From Planctomycetota bacterium (GTDB lineage: Bacteria > Planctomycetota > Phycisphaerae > Phycisphaerales > UBA1924), in contig JANRJM010000008.1 in the NCBI GenBank assembly GCA_033763975.1, positions 62,001 to 126,000 on the forward strand: DNA of 64,000 nucleotides, in the 5' to 3' direction. A program made the translations under genes and the position numbers. Of the stretch, positions 25,169 to 34,102 are shown piece after piece. The notes under the pieces were generated by a model, which made no database searches, had not been told where the DNA came from, and saw only the letters and a list, made by a program, of their open reading frames with translations. How positions within the stretch are numbered: position 1 is the first letter of the stretch; every line of letters begins with the position of its first letter.

Positions 25169-26059
25169 GTGACCCGTGAACTGAAACTCGCGTTGATCGT
25201 CGGATTTTCGCTGGTGCTGGTGGTGACGGTGCTGATCAGCGACCATCTGTCGCGGGCCCGCACGAGCACGCTGGACACGACCATCGCGGAGCGCCCGGCG
25301 CTGACGCCCGAGGCCGGCGGCGAGCCCGATGTGTACGAATCCACCGACGCGCCGGCCCCGGCGCGGACGCTGGCCTCGGGCGAGGAGCGGGCGGAGCCGA
25401 AGCCCGACGTGCCGGCCGAGCCCCCGGCGGTCGAGCTGACGATGTCGCGCACCGGGACGCGCGACGTGGCGTCGGGGGGCAATGGGTCCGACAGCGAGTT
25501 CGACGCGATCCGGCGGATGATCGAAGAAGCGGGCGGACGGATCGAGAACGGGACGATCTACCTCCCCCCGGCGGTGAAGGTGCAGCCTGGCGCCCCGGCG
25601 GGCGAGAAGCCCCAGACGCCCCCGGTCGCGCCGCCCCCGACGGCGGTGCCCACGACGCCCCCGCCCGCGGCGGCGGTGCCGACGCGCGAGTACGTGGTGA
25701 AGTCGGGAGACACGGCGTACCGCATCGCGAAGCGCGAACTGGGCGACGGCGAGCAGTGGCGGACGATCGTGTCGCTCAACGCGGGGCGGGTCTCGGCCGA
25801 CGGGCGGGTGCGCCTGGGCCAGAAGCTGCTGCTCCCCGCGAAGGCCGGGGCGGCGGGTCCGAAGGACACGCCGCGGGCCGGGACGCCGACGCCGTCGAAG
25901 CGAACGTACACGGTGCGCAAGGGCGACACGCTGGGTGAGATCGCGTCGCGCGAACTGAAGTCGTCGCGCCGGGCGAAGGAGATCCTGGAGTTGAACCGCG
26001 ACGTGATCCGCAACCCGGACGTGGTGCCGGCGGGCACGGTCTTGAAGATGCCCGGCTGA
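25169..26059 (+). CDS. Membrane-anchored double-LysM protein
   Basis: A 296-residue protein with one N-terminal transmembrane helix (LALIVGFSLVLVVTVLI) right after the start, a long Pro/Ala/Glu-rich spacer, and two LysM domains (EYVVKSGDTAYRIAKRELGD...VRLGQKLLLP and TYTVRKGDTLGEIASRELK...VPAGTVLKMPG). LysM binds peptidoglycan or chitin-like glycans, so this likely tethers the inner membrane to the wall. The GTG at 25169 has AAGGA 8 nt upstream; ATG 25100 or TTG 25073 would only add a hydrophilic extension. Its place between rsmH and ftsL-like suggests a division or wall role. Confidence 0.85.
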   Translation: MTRELKLALIVGFSLVLVVTVLISDHLSRARTSTLDTTIAERPALTPEAGGEPDVYESTDAPAPARTLASGEERAEPKPDVPAEPPAVELTMSRTGTRDVASGGNGSDSEFDAIRRMIEEAGGRIENGTIYLPPAVKVQPGAPAGEKPQTPPVAPPPTAVPTTPPPAAAVPTREYVVKSGDTAYRIAKRELGDGEQWRTIVSLNAGRVSADGRVRLGQKLLLPAKAGAAGPKDTPRAGTPTPSKRTYTVRKGDTLGEIASRELKSSRRAKEILELNRDVIRNPDVVPAGTVLKMPG

Positions 26060-26107
26060 TGCGGGCGCGCGCGGGGTGTTCGGCGGAGCACGGGACGGGA
26101 GGGACGG

Positions 26108-26608
26108 GTGTTCGCCAAGTGCGTGGTGCTGATCCTCGCGGTGGGCGCGTGCGGGTGTGCGCTGCTGGCGCTGCGCCAGTCGCGCCTGCAGGTGGCGAGC
26201 GAACTGGCGCGGACGCAGCTTCGGATCAGCGCGGCGGATGAGCGGCTGTGGTCGCTGCGCTCGCAGGTGGCGGAGCGGACGAACCCGCGGAACATCGAGG
26301 TGCTGGCGCGCGGGCTGGGGCCGCTCAAGCCGATCGTTGAGCCCGCGAACCTGCCGGTGGCGCAGGGCGCCGGGCCCGACGCGACGCGTGGGGCGGGCGC
26401 GAACACGGACGCGGGACGCGGGCCGGGCGTCGGGCCGGGCGTCGGACCGGGCTCGGAGGCGGGCGTGTCGCCCGGGGGCGGCGGCCCAACGGACACTCGC
26501 CCGTCTGAATCTCGCCCCTCAGAGGTGCGCCCGGCGAACGAGCCCCCGGCGAGCACGCCGGCTCGACCCCCCCGGGGTGTGCGCATTGCGCGGCGGGGGC
26601 GGCCGTGA
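26108..26608 (+). CDS. FtsL-like small bitopic division protein
   Basis: A 166-residue protein with a single N-terminal transmembrane segment (CVVLILAVGACGCALLAL), then a heptad-like helix (LQVASELARTQLRISAADERLWSLRSQVAERTNPRNIEVLARGLG), and a disordered Gly/Pro/Ser tail of 80 residues. Size, topology, coiled coil and position directly before ftsI match FtsL, which links FtsB/FtsQ to FtsW/FtsI. FtsL sequences are poorly conserved, so the call rests on architecture and synteny. GGGAGGG precedes the GTG, and its end overlaps the start of ftsI by 4 bp. Confidence 0.7.
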   Translation: MFAKCVVLILAVGACGCALLALRQSRLQVASELARTQLRISAADERLWSLRSQVAERTNPRNIEVLARGLGPLKPIVEPANLPVAQGAGPDATRGAGANTDAGRGPGVGPGVGPGSEAGVSPGGGGPTDTRPSESRPSEVRPANEPPASTPARPPRGVRIARRGRP

Positions 26609-28611
26609 CGGGCACGCCGCCGACCGGAGGCCGGGCTCGCGCGGTGACGGGCGTGGTGCTCGCGGGCATCTCGCTGGCGTTCGTCGTGCTGCTGGCGCGG
26701 GTGGCGCAGTTGCAACTGTCGCCCGATGCGCGGCTGGTGGCGGAGATGACGCCCCGCGAGAGCGTGCGCCGTGAGCCGGCGCTGCGGGGCGACCTGCTGG
26801 ACCGCAACGGTCGGGTGCTGGCCTCGACGCGCCTGGGCACGCGGGTCGTGGTCGACCCGGTGAACCTGAACCCCGAAACGCTCGACGCGGACATCGTGCG
26901 GCTGGCCGACGCGATGGAACTGCCCCCGGACGAGGTCGGCACGCGGATCGTCACGGCGATCGACAAGAACCGCGAGCGGACGGGGCTTCCCGGCGAGCGG
27001 GGCAAGGTGCGGTACCTGCCCATCGGAAGCGTGCTGAACGAGTCGCAGGCGGCGGCGGTGCGGGATCTCAAGCTGCGGGGCGTGATGCTGGAACGCCGCC
27101 AGGTGCGGACGTACGCGGGCGGGCCGGAATCCGCGGCGATCGTGGGGAAGGTGGGGTTCGAAGAGACGGGGCTGATGGGCGCGGAGCGCCTGCTGGAGAA
27201 CGACCTTGCGGGCGACGCGGGGTCGATCCGGTTCGTGCGCGACGCCTCGGGGCGCCCGCTGTGGATGAACCCGGGATCGGTCGATCCGCCGACGTCGGGC
27301 GCGGACGTGCGGCTGTCGATCGACATCGAGTTGCAGCGGATCGCGCACGAGGAACTCGCGCGCCGGGTGGAGGAGATGGACGCGGCCGGCGGACGCCTCG
27401 TGATGGCGGACCCGACGACGGGCGAGATCCTGGCGATGGTGGACATCGTGCGGGAGATGCCTGGGCTGCGTCCGTTCCCGTGGATCGACGTGACGCCCCA
27501 GGCGCCGCCCGCGCGGGGGCAGCGCCGGGTGCGCCCGCCGCCGGACCCGCCGCTGCCCGAGGCGCGGTACGTGACGATTCCCGACGATCCGGGACGCCGG
27601 GTGCATCCGTCGCTGGCGCGGAACCGGTGCATCGAGGACATCTACGAGCCGGGCTCGACGTTCAAGCCGTTCGTCTGGGCGACGGTGACGGAGCTCGGAC
27701 GGGCGCGGCTCGACGAAGTCTTCGACACGCACGACGGGAGCTGGGTGGTGCCGGGGATCGGTCGCCCGGTGTTCGACGTGACGAAGCGTCCGGAGATGAC
27801 GTGGCGCGACGTGCTGGTGCTGTCGTCGAACATCGGGATGATCCAGGGCGCGGCGCGCCTGACACCCGAGGAGCTGCACGACTGCGTGAAGCGGTTCGGG
27901 TTCGGCTCGCCGACGGGGATCGGGCTGCCCGGGCGTGCCTTCCCGGGCGAGGCGACGGGGCTGGTGACGCCGCTGAGCCGCTGGACGAAGTACACGCACT
28001 CGTCGGTGCCGTGGGGGCACGAGGTGGGCGTGACGCCGGTGCAGATGGTGCGGGCGTTCAGCGCGTTCGCGCGGAGCGGCGAGAAGGCCGGGACTTTGCC
28101 CCGTTTGCGGCTGAGCGCGCCATCGACGGGCGAGCCCGAGGGCGTGACGTACCGGGTGCTGCCGGCGGACCTGGCGCTCATGACGCGCGACATCATGCGC
28201 GACGTCGTGACGAACATGGAACGCGGGATGACGGTGCGCCAGGAAGAGATCCCCAAGGGGGGCTGGCGGTACTCGATGTTCGGGAAGTCCGGGACGGCGG
28301 ATATCCCGATCGGCAAGGCCCCCGCCGGCAAGCGCCCGCCCCGCACGGCGAAGGGGTTCTACCCCGGGCAGCTCAACTCGAGTTTTATCGCGGGTGCACC
28401 GGCGGAAAACCCGCGCATCGTGGTGATCGTGGTGATCGACGATCCGGGCCCGAAGCCGGACCGGCGGCAGATGTACGGCTCGGCGGCGGCCGGGCCGGCG
28501 GTGCGCCGCGTGGTGGATCGAGCGCTCACGTACCTCGGCGTGCCGGCGTCGCCGACGGGCGAGCCGGTGGCGCAGGCCGCGGGCGCTTCGGGGGCCGCGG
28601 GCGCCCGGTGA
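26605..28611 (+). CDS. ftsI: Septal peptidoglycan transpeptidase (PBP class B)
   Basis: FtsI-type penicillin-binding protein that cross-links septal peptidoglycan. 668 residues: N-terminal transmembrane helix (VVLAGISLAFVVLLARVAQL), dimerisation/pedestal domain beginning RGDLLDRNGRVLAST, and the transpeptidase with the three active-site motifs, Ser-X-X-Lys in EPGSTFKPFVWATV near residue 350, SSN in VLSSNIGMIQGA near 410, and KSGT in FGKSGTADIP near 560. The 4-bp overlap with the ftsL-like gene shows coupling. A disordered Ala/Gly tail ends the protein. murE, normally next, is absent; the next gene is convergent. Confidence 0.94.
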   Translation: MTGTPPTGGRARAVTGVVLAGISLAFVVLLARVAQLQLSPDARLVAEMTPRESVRREPALRGDLLDRNGRVLASTRLGTRVVVDPVNLNPETLDADIVRLADAMELPPDEVGTRIVTAIDKNRERTGLPGERGKVRYLPIGSVLNESQAAAVRDLKLRGVMLERRQVRTYAGGPESAAIVGKVGFEETGLMGAERLLENDLAGDAGSIRFVRDASGRPLWMNPGSVDPPTSGADVRLSIDIELQRIAHEELARRVEEMDAAGGRLVMADPTTGEILAMVDIVREMPGLRPFPWIDVTPQAPPARGQRRVRPPPDPPLPEARYVTIPDDPGRRVHPSLARNRCIEDIYEPGSTFKPFVWATVTELGRARLDEVFDTHDGSWVVPGIGRPVFDVTKRPEMTWRDVLVLSSNIGMIQGAARLTPEELHDCVKRFGFGSPTGIGLPGRAFPGEATGLVTPLSRWTKYTHSSVPWGHEVGVTPVQMVRAFSAFARSGEKAGTLPRLRLSAPSTGEPEGVTYRVLPADLALMTRDIMRDVVTNMERGMTVRQEEIPKGGWRYSMFGKSGTADIPIGKAPAGKRPPRTAKGFYPGQLNSSFIAGAPAENPRIVVIVVIDDPGPKPDRRQMYGSAAAGPAVRRVVDRALTYLGVPASPTGEPVAQAAGASGAAGAR

Positions 28612-28650
28612 TGGCGACGCGGCGGGCGGCGACCTCAGGGTTGAACTCGG

Positions 28651-29763
28651 CTACTCGGTGATCGGCGACCGGCCGGCGACGACGCGCTCGCGCGATCCGA
28701 CGCGGACGACCTGGGCGATGAACGCACGGTACGAGGCATCGAACTCCGCGGCGCTCCCGCCGAAGTAGATCGGGAACAGGTCGACGCCGGTACGGCGGAG
28801 TTGGTACGACGAGGCGGCGCGCCCGCCGGCCTCGCGTCGGATGCGCCGGCCGAGGTCGCCGCTGGCCGCGTCCTCCAGCAACTGGCGGAGCCCGGCGCGG
28901 TGTCGCCCGTCCTCGCCCTCGGCGAGGAAGTGGATCATCGCCCAGACCTGCGCGTAGTAGACGAGGGCGGCGTCGGGGTCGTCGCCGATGATGTCCTGCG
29001 GGGTCGTCTGCTGGAGTCGCTCCAGCGGCATGAGCTCGCCCGCGGCGTGGGCGCGCCGGAGCTTCTCGAAGCGCTCGATGTTCTTCCACGGGAGGAACGT
29101 GGGCGTCAGGCGTTCCTGGTCGGCCCAGCGGAAGCCCTCCATGTAGGTCGCGAGCCCTTCCTCGAAGCTCACCGGCAGGGGCGAGCGGAACGTCTTCTGC
29201 GTGTACTGGTGCCAGCCCTCGTGCGCGGTGATGGCGAAGGTGTCGGAGGGGCCGATGTCGTAGAGAATGGCCCGCCCGTTGGCGGCGAACCCGCCCCGCG
29301 GGATCCGCAGGTACACCTCGGCGTCGCGCCCCATGACGCGCTGCGTGACCCGCGCCCACTGCGGGCGGCTGGCCATCAGGTACGTTTCCATCACCTCGGC
29401 GGGGCGGGGCAGGTCGGCCAGGTGCGTGCTGTAGTGGATCAGCGCACGCTCCAGGAACACGGGCACACGCTCGGCGACGGCGTAGCGCGTCGCGGTGGTG
29501 TACACGCGGTACGAGGGGGTGCGCACCAGCACGCCGTCCTTGCCCTCGAACGACCAGAGTTCGGTCGAGAGGATCACCGGGGCGGGCACGACCGGCGCCG
29601 GGCGCGGCGCGGGGGCCACGGGGCGCTCGGAGATCGTCGCCGGGGCGGCCCGGGGAGACGGCGCGCACGACGGCGCGAGCGCGCCGGATACGCCGAGCAG
29701 GAGCGCGGCGGCGCGAGCGCGGACGAGGCTCGACGGCGGGATGAGGGCGTGCCGGGGGATCAC
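28651..29763 (-). CDS. Putative HExxH metalloprotease-like lipoprotein (DUF1570-type)
   Basis: A 370-residue exported protein. The N-terminal hydrophobic stretch (AAALLLGVSGALAPSC) resembles a lipoprotein signal with an atypical lipobox. The core has a zinc-binding HEGWH motif (FAITAHEGWHQYTQKTF) and, 20 residues on, EEGLATYMEGF, which can supply the third ligand Glu as in gluzincins. Planctomycete DUF1570 proteins have the same HEGWHQ/EGLA pair. Proteolytic activity is not proven for the family. The GTG start overlaps the valS stop by 4 bp, making it the second gene of a valS operon. Confidence 0.72.
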   Translation of the reverse strand: MIPRHALIPPSSLVRARAAALLLGVSGALAPSCAPSPRAAPATISERPVAPAPRPAPVVPAPVILSTELWSFEGKDGVLVRTPSYRVYTTATRYAVAERVPVFLERALIHYSTHLADLPRPAEVMETYLMASRPQWARVTQRVMGRDAEVYLRIPRGGFAANGRAILYDIGPSDTFAITAHEGWHQYTQKTFRSPLPVSFEEGLATYMEGFRWADQERLTPTFLPWKNIERFEKLRRAHAAGELMPLERLQQTTPQDIIGDDPDAALVYYAQVWAMIHFLAEGEDGRHRAGLRQLLEDAASGDLGRRIRREAGGRAASSYQLRRTGVDLFPIYFGGSAAEFDASYRAFIAQVVRVGSRERVVAGRSPITE

Positions 29764-32700
29764 AACGCCTCCAGGGCGGCGCGGGCCGCGTCGAGTTCTT
29801 TCGAGATCTTGGTCAGTTGATCGCGCGTCTGCTGCACCATCGCGGGCGGGGCCTTGTCGGTGTATCCAGGATTCGACAGGCGGCCTTCGAGGGTTGCCTT
29901 CGACTTCGTGAGATCGGCCACGGCGCGCGAGAGGCGCGTGCGTTCGGCGTCGGTGTCGACCTCGTCGGCGAGGTCCGACAGACGCAGTTCGCGCGTGTCG
30001 AGGGTGATGGGCACGCCGGGCCCGGCGGGGGGCGCACCGGTGATCGTGCCCAGGTTGCAGAGCGTCGCGACGAGGCGCTCGCCCTCGCCGAGGGTGGCGC
30101 GCAGGTCGTCGGGGATGTGCAGCGTGATGGCACGCTTGAAGACAACGTTGTGCTGGGCGCGCACCTCGCGGATGGCGGTGACCAACTGCTGCACGCGGGC
30201 GAAGCGCGACTCGGCGTCGGCGTCGACGAGCGACGGATCGGCCTGGGGCCAGCCGGCGGTGGCGAGGAGGCCCGCAGTGCGGGGCGCTTCGAGCGTGAGG
30301 CCACGCACGGGGCTCGCCGGCACGCCCGCGAGGGCCTCGAAGATCGTCTCGGTCACGAAGGGCATCACCGGGTGCAGCAGACGCAGGATGGCGTCGAGCG
30401 TGGCGCGCAGCACGCCCTGCTGGGCCGGGTTCTCGGCGACGGTGGGCTTGACGGCCTCGAGGTACCAGTCGCAGAAGTCGTTCCAGAGGAGCGTGTAGCA
30501 GGTCTGGGCGTAGTCGGCGAACTCGTAGTTCGCGAGCGCGCGGTCGCAGTCGGCGATCGCCCGCGCGAGGCGCGAGAGCATCCAGCGGTCGGGGAGCGGG
30601 AGCGAGCCGCCCGCGTGTGCCCCTGTCTCGCTGTCTCGCGGTGCTGCGTGCTCGCTGCCGCCCAGCTTTTCCATCGCGAAGCGCGTGGCGTTCCACAGTT
30701 TGGTCGCGAAGTTCCGCCCGAGGTCGAACTTCGGGCTGGTGTTGCGCCCGTCCTGGCCCTTGGTGACGGGCAGGCGGACGTCCTGGGTGTTCGTCGCCAT
30801 GTGGCAGAGCGTGAAGCGCATCGCGTCGGCGCCGTGCGTCGCGATGATGTCGAGCGGATCAACGCCGTTGCCCAGGCTCTTGGACATCTTGCGGCCTTCG
30901 CCGTCCTGGATGACGGCGTGGATGAAGACGTCGCGGAAGGGGGGAGGGCCGGAGGAAGTGGCAGAGTGGCCAGGTGACGAAGTGGCAGAGTGAGGAGCAT
31001 CCGTCACCTTGCCACTCTGCCACTTTGCCACTTCGCCACTTCTCAGGTACCGGTTGAACATGGTCATCCGGCTGACCCAGAGGGTGATGATCTCGCGGGC
31101 GGTGCAGAGCGCGCTGGTGGGGTTGAAGGCGTCGAGGAGCGCGGGGAAGTCGGCGAGCCCGGTGTCCCTGGCGGCCTGCGGGCCGTCGGGCCAGCCGAGG
31201 GTGGAGAGCGGCCAGAGGGCTGAGGAGAACCAGGTGTCGAGGACGTCGGGGTCTTGAACGAAGCCGTGCCGCTCGACATGAGCGATGTGCGGATCGTTGG
31301 GATCCAGGAAGCAGATGAACACATCCGCGCTGCCGTCTCCGCGTTCGCTTCGGCGCCACTCGATGTCGGCGGCGAGCACGCCGTCATCAAGCATCGTGGC
31401 GAGCAAGTTCTGCTCGGACTCGCTGACGTGCTCCTTGCTCCACACCGGAATCCGGTGCCCCCACCACAACTGGCGCGAGATGCACCAGTCGCGGATGTTG
31501 TCGTGCCAGTGCTCGAAGGTCTTGGCGTAGCGCGCGGGGAAGAAGCGCATGGTGCCATCGCCGGCGTCGAGCGACGAGTCCGAAGCGCTCGCACCGGCGG
31601 GAGCGGACGACGCCGCGGACCGCTGCTGCGACGCCAGGGCCGCGTTGGCGCGGGCCGCCAGGCGCGGATCGGTGACCTTCACGTACCACTGATCGCTCAG
31701 GTACGGCTCGATGATCGCCTTGCTGCGGTCGCTGTGCTTCACGCTGTGTCGATGGGGCTTCTGGCCTTCGAGCAGGCCGCGGGCCTCGAACTCCCTCACC
31801 ACGAGCTTGCGCGCGTCGCGCATGGACTTGCCGACGAAGAGGTGCGCGTCGCCGATGTCGGTCCAGCCGTGCGAGGCGCTGACCTTGCCGTCGGGCGACA
31901 TCATGTTGACGGCGCCGAGCGCGTGCCGCTGGCCGATCTCGGCGTCGTTGGGGTCGTGCGCGGGCGTCACCTTCAGGAACCCGGTGGCCATGGCGGCCTT
32001 GGGGTCGGCCTTTTCCTCGTCGGTGCGCGCGTAGCGCTCGGGCAGCACGACGTACGAGTCTTCGACGATGGGGATGACGCGCCCGAGGAGCGGGAGTTCG
32101 CAGCAGAGGCCCTTGAGGGCCTTGGCGCGCGGGTCGTGCGGGTTGATGGCGACGCCGGTGTCGCCGAGGTACGTCTCGGGGCGGGTGGTGGCGACGGTGA
32201 TCCAGGCTTCGGCGTCGGGCGGCTGGGTGTCGGCGTCGGGATAGCCGCGGGACGCGAGTTCGCCCCAGGTGACGGGTGTTGGATGGGCGGCGTCGGGCGC
32301 AGCATCGCCCACGCGGAGCGTGGGCGTACCCCGCACGAGCGGGTAGCGGAGGTAGTAGAACGCGCCGTCGATTTCCTCGTCGTAGCACTCGTCGTCGGCG
32401 ACGGCGGTCTGGAGGACGGGGTCCCAGTTCACGAGGCGCTTGCCGCGGTAGATGAGCCCGTCGCGGAAGAGGCGGAAGAACGCCTCGCGCACGGCCCGTG
32501 CGCACACGCTGTCCATGGTGAAGCGCTGGCGGTCCCAGTCGCACGAGCAGCCCATGGCCTGCAACTGCCCGGTGATGGTCGCTTCGTACTCGTCCTTGAA
32601 GGCCTGGATCTTCGCGACGAACTCGTCGCGCGAGAAGTCGGTGCGGCGTTTCTTCTCGTCCTGCCAGACGCGCTTCTCGACGACGGCCTGCGTGGCGATG

Positions 32701-32993
32701 CCGGCGTGATCGGTGCCGGGCATCCAGAGGGTCTCGAAGCCCCGCATGCGGTGCGCGCGGACGAGGATGTCCTGAAGGGTGTTGTTGAGGGCGTGGCCCA
32801 GGTGCAACGCCGCGGTGACGTTGGGCGGGGGGATGAGCACGCAGTAGGGGCGGGCCTCGCCCCGCAGCACGCGGTGCGGGTCGGCGTGGAAGGCGCGCGC
32901 GTCGATCCAGCGCCGCCATGCACGCCCCTCGTGCTCGGCGGGGCGATACTGTTTTGGCAGGTCGGCGCGGGCCGATGGCGCGTCGGTGGACAT
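29760..32993 (-). CDS. valS: Valyl-tRNA synthetase
   Basis: Class Ia synthetase charging tRNA-Val, with CP1 editing of mischarged Thr. 1077 residues. Marks in order: PPPNVTAALHLGHALNNTLQDILVR (HIGH motif near residue 60), MPGTDHAGIATQAVVE, the editing domain (VATTRPETYLGDTGVAINPHDPR), WCISRQLWWGHRIP, and GEGRKMSKSLGNGVDPLDII (KMSKS) near residue 700. The anticodon-binding domain follows, then a C-terminal coiled coil (TRLSRAVADLTKSKATLEGRL, LDAARAALEAL). About 33 residues before KMSKS there is an in-frame low-complexity insertion encoded by an inverted repeat (see the repeat entry). A second extra segment near residues 457-475 is rich in Ala and Ser. The start lies 35 bp from the divergent TPR gene. 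Confidence 0.96.
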   Translation of the reverse strand: MSTDAPSARADLPKQYRPAEHEGRAWRRWIDARAFHADPHRVLRGEARPYCVLIPPPNVTAALHLGHALNNTLQDILVRAHRMRGFETLWMPGTDHAGIATQAVVEKRVWQDEKKRRTDFSRDEFVAKIQAFKDEYEATITGQLQAMGCSCDWDRQRFTMDSVCARAVREAFFRLFRDGLIYRGKRLVNWDPVLQTAVADDECYDEEIDGAFYYLRYPLVRGTPTLRVGDAAPDAAHPTPVTWGELASRGYPDADTQPPDAEAWITVATTRPETYLGDTGVAINPHDPRAKALKGLCCELPLLGRVIPIVEDSYVVLPERYARTDEEKADPKAAMATGFLKVTPAHDPNDAEIGQRHALGAVNMMSPDGKVSASHGWTDIGDAHLFVGKSMRDARKLVVREFEARGLLEGQKPHRHSVKHSDRSKAIIEPYLSDQWYVKVTDPRLAARANAALASQQRSAASSAPAGASASDSSLDAGDGTMRFFPARYAKTFEHWHDNIRDWCISRQLWWGHRIPVWSKEHVSESEQNLLATMLDDGVLAADIEWRRSERGDGSADVFICFLDPNDPHIAHVERHGFVQDPDVLDTWFSSALWPLSTLGWPDGPQAARDTGLADFPALLDAFNPTSALCTAREIITLWVSRMTMFNRYLRSGEVAKWQSGKVTDAPHSATSSPGHSATSSGPPPFRDVFIHAVIQDGEGRKMSKSLGNGVDPLDIIATHGADAMRFTLCHMATNTQDVRLPVTKGQDGRNTSPKFDLGRNFATKLWNATRFAMEKLGGSEHAAPRDSETGAHAGGSLPLPDRWMLSRLARAIADCDRALANYEFADYAQTCYTLLWNDFCDWYLEAVKPTVAENPAQQGVLRATLDAILRLLHPVMPFVTETIFEALAGVPASPVRGLTLEAPRTAGLLATAGWPQADPSLVDADAESRFARVQQLVTAIREVRAQHNVVFKRAITLHIPDDLRATLGEGERLVATLCNLGTITGAPPAGPGVPITLDTRELRLSDLADEVDTDAERTRLSRAVADLTKSKATLEGRLSNPGYTDKAPPAMVQQTRDQLTKISKELDAARAALEAL
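30950..31047. repeat. Palindromic GTGGC-repeat insertion inside valS
   Basis: Read on the plus strand, GTGGCAGAGTGGCCAGGTGA then AAGTGGCAGAGTG is answered after a short middle by CCTTGCCACTCTGCCACTTT and GCCACTTCGCCACTT. The two halves are built from 7-9 bp GTGGC units in opposite orientation, forming an imperfect inverted repeat of about 98 bp. It stays in frame and adds about 33 residues (SGEVAKWQSGKV...SATSSGPP) between FNRYL and PFRDVFIH, adjacent positions in ordinary ValS. This resembles protein-coding palindromic elements reported in other bacteria. Confidence 0.65.
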
Positions 32994-33028
32994 CGCGGAG
33001 AGGGTACGCGAGCCGAGAGTGAACGGGC

Positions 33029-34072
33029 ATGCGCGACGGGCGACGAACGACGACGACGAGCGGAACCCGCTACCTGGCGGCGGGCGCGGTGGTCGTCGCG
33101 CTGGGGCTCGGCGGCGCGGCGCTCGTGCTTTGGGGTGACGCGGCGCCCCGGCGTGCGGACGGGGATACCACGGGCGCGGGCGAGGGTGCGGCGCCCCCAG
33201 CGCTCGCGCCGGGGGCGCTCGACGAGGTGCTGACGTCGGCGCGCGGGCTGATCGACCGGGGCGAGTTCCAGAAGGCGCTGACGGTGCTCGAGTCGGCGCT
33301 CGCGCAGCAGCCGGGCGAGCAGGCGCTGCACGTCATGCACGCCGAATCGCTGCTGGGCCTGCGCCGGCTGGAGGACGCGTACGGGGCGTACGAGCGGGCG
33401 CTGGCCAGCGGCACGCGCACGGGCGACCTGGAGTTCGCGGCGGGCACGACGGCGAGCATGATCGGGCGGCTGGATCGGGCCGAGGAGCATTACCAGGCCG
33501 CCCAGGCGCAGATGAAGGGCGACCACCGCCCGTCGCTGTTCCTGGCGCAGGTGCAGCTCAAGCTGCGCAAGGTGGACGAGGCGAAGGCGAGCCTGCTGAT
33601 CGCGGGGCGGCTGGAGCCGAACTCCGCGGTGGTGTGGGGCACGCTGGCGCAGGTGGCGCTCGACGAGAACAAGGCGACGCTGGCGCAGCAGCACGCGGCG
33701 AGGGCGCGCGAGCTCGAGCCCCGCGTCACGCTGTGGAGGCTGCTCGAAGCCCGCGCGCTGCGCCGCCAAGGCAAGGCGGAGGACGCGTTGCTGATCTTGA
33801 CCGCGCTGGAGCCGGCGGAACAGCGTCAGGGGCCCGTGCTGTCGCTCATCGGCGAGTGCTTCGGGCTGCTGGGGCGCCCGGCCGAGGCGGCGGCCCGGTA
33901 CGCGGCCGCGGCGGATGCGCTGCCGACCGACGGCCCGCTCGCGCTCGAGACGGCGCTGTGGTTCGAGCGCGCGGGCAACGCCGAGCGGGCGCTGCACTAC
34001 GCGCGGCACGCGCGGATGCTGGCGGTGCAGGAAGCCGCCCCGGTGGTGGAGCGGCTGTCGAAGGACGAGTGA
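33029..34072 (+). CDS. Membrane-anchored TPR protein
   Basis: A 347-residue protein with an N-terminal transmembrane helix (YLAAGAVVVALGLGGAALVLW) and about six tetratricopeptide units: ARGLIDRGEFQKALTVLESAL, ALHVMHAESLLGLRRLEDA, FAAGTTASMIGRLDRAEEHY, LFLAQVQLKLRKVDEAKASLL, VWGTLAQVALDENKATLAQQ, then LSLIGECFGLLGRPAEAAARYA. The repeats would face the periplasm and act as an assembly scaffold. It starts 35 bp from divergent valS, so their promoters must overlap. Specific role unknown. Confidence 0.82.
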   Translation: MRDGRRTTTTSGTRYLAAGAVVVALGLGGAALVLWGDAAPRRADGDTTGAGEGAAPPALAPGALDEVLTSARGLIDRGEFQKALTVLESALAQQPGEQALHVMHAESLLGLRRLEDAYGAYERALASGTRTGDLEFAAGTTASMIGRLDRAEEHYQAAQAQMKGDHRPSLFLAQVQLKLRKVDEAKASLLIAGRLEPNSAVVWGTLAQVALDENKATLAQQHAARARELEPRVTLWRLLEARALRRQGKAEDALLILTALEPAEQRQGPVLSLIGECFGLLGRPAEAAARYAAAADALPTDGPLALETALWFERAGNAERALHYARHARMLAVQEAAPVVERLSKDE

Positions 34073-34102
34073 CACGCCGGAGCGTGCCGGGCGGGTGCGT
34101 CT

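Noticed and set aside
25558-28020. 820-codon open frame on the minus strand across the LysM, ftsL-like and ftsI genes
   Set aside because: It is antisense to three well-supported genes and is Arg/His/Pro-rich nonsense typical of high-GC shadow frames.
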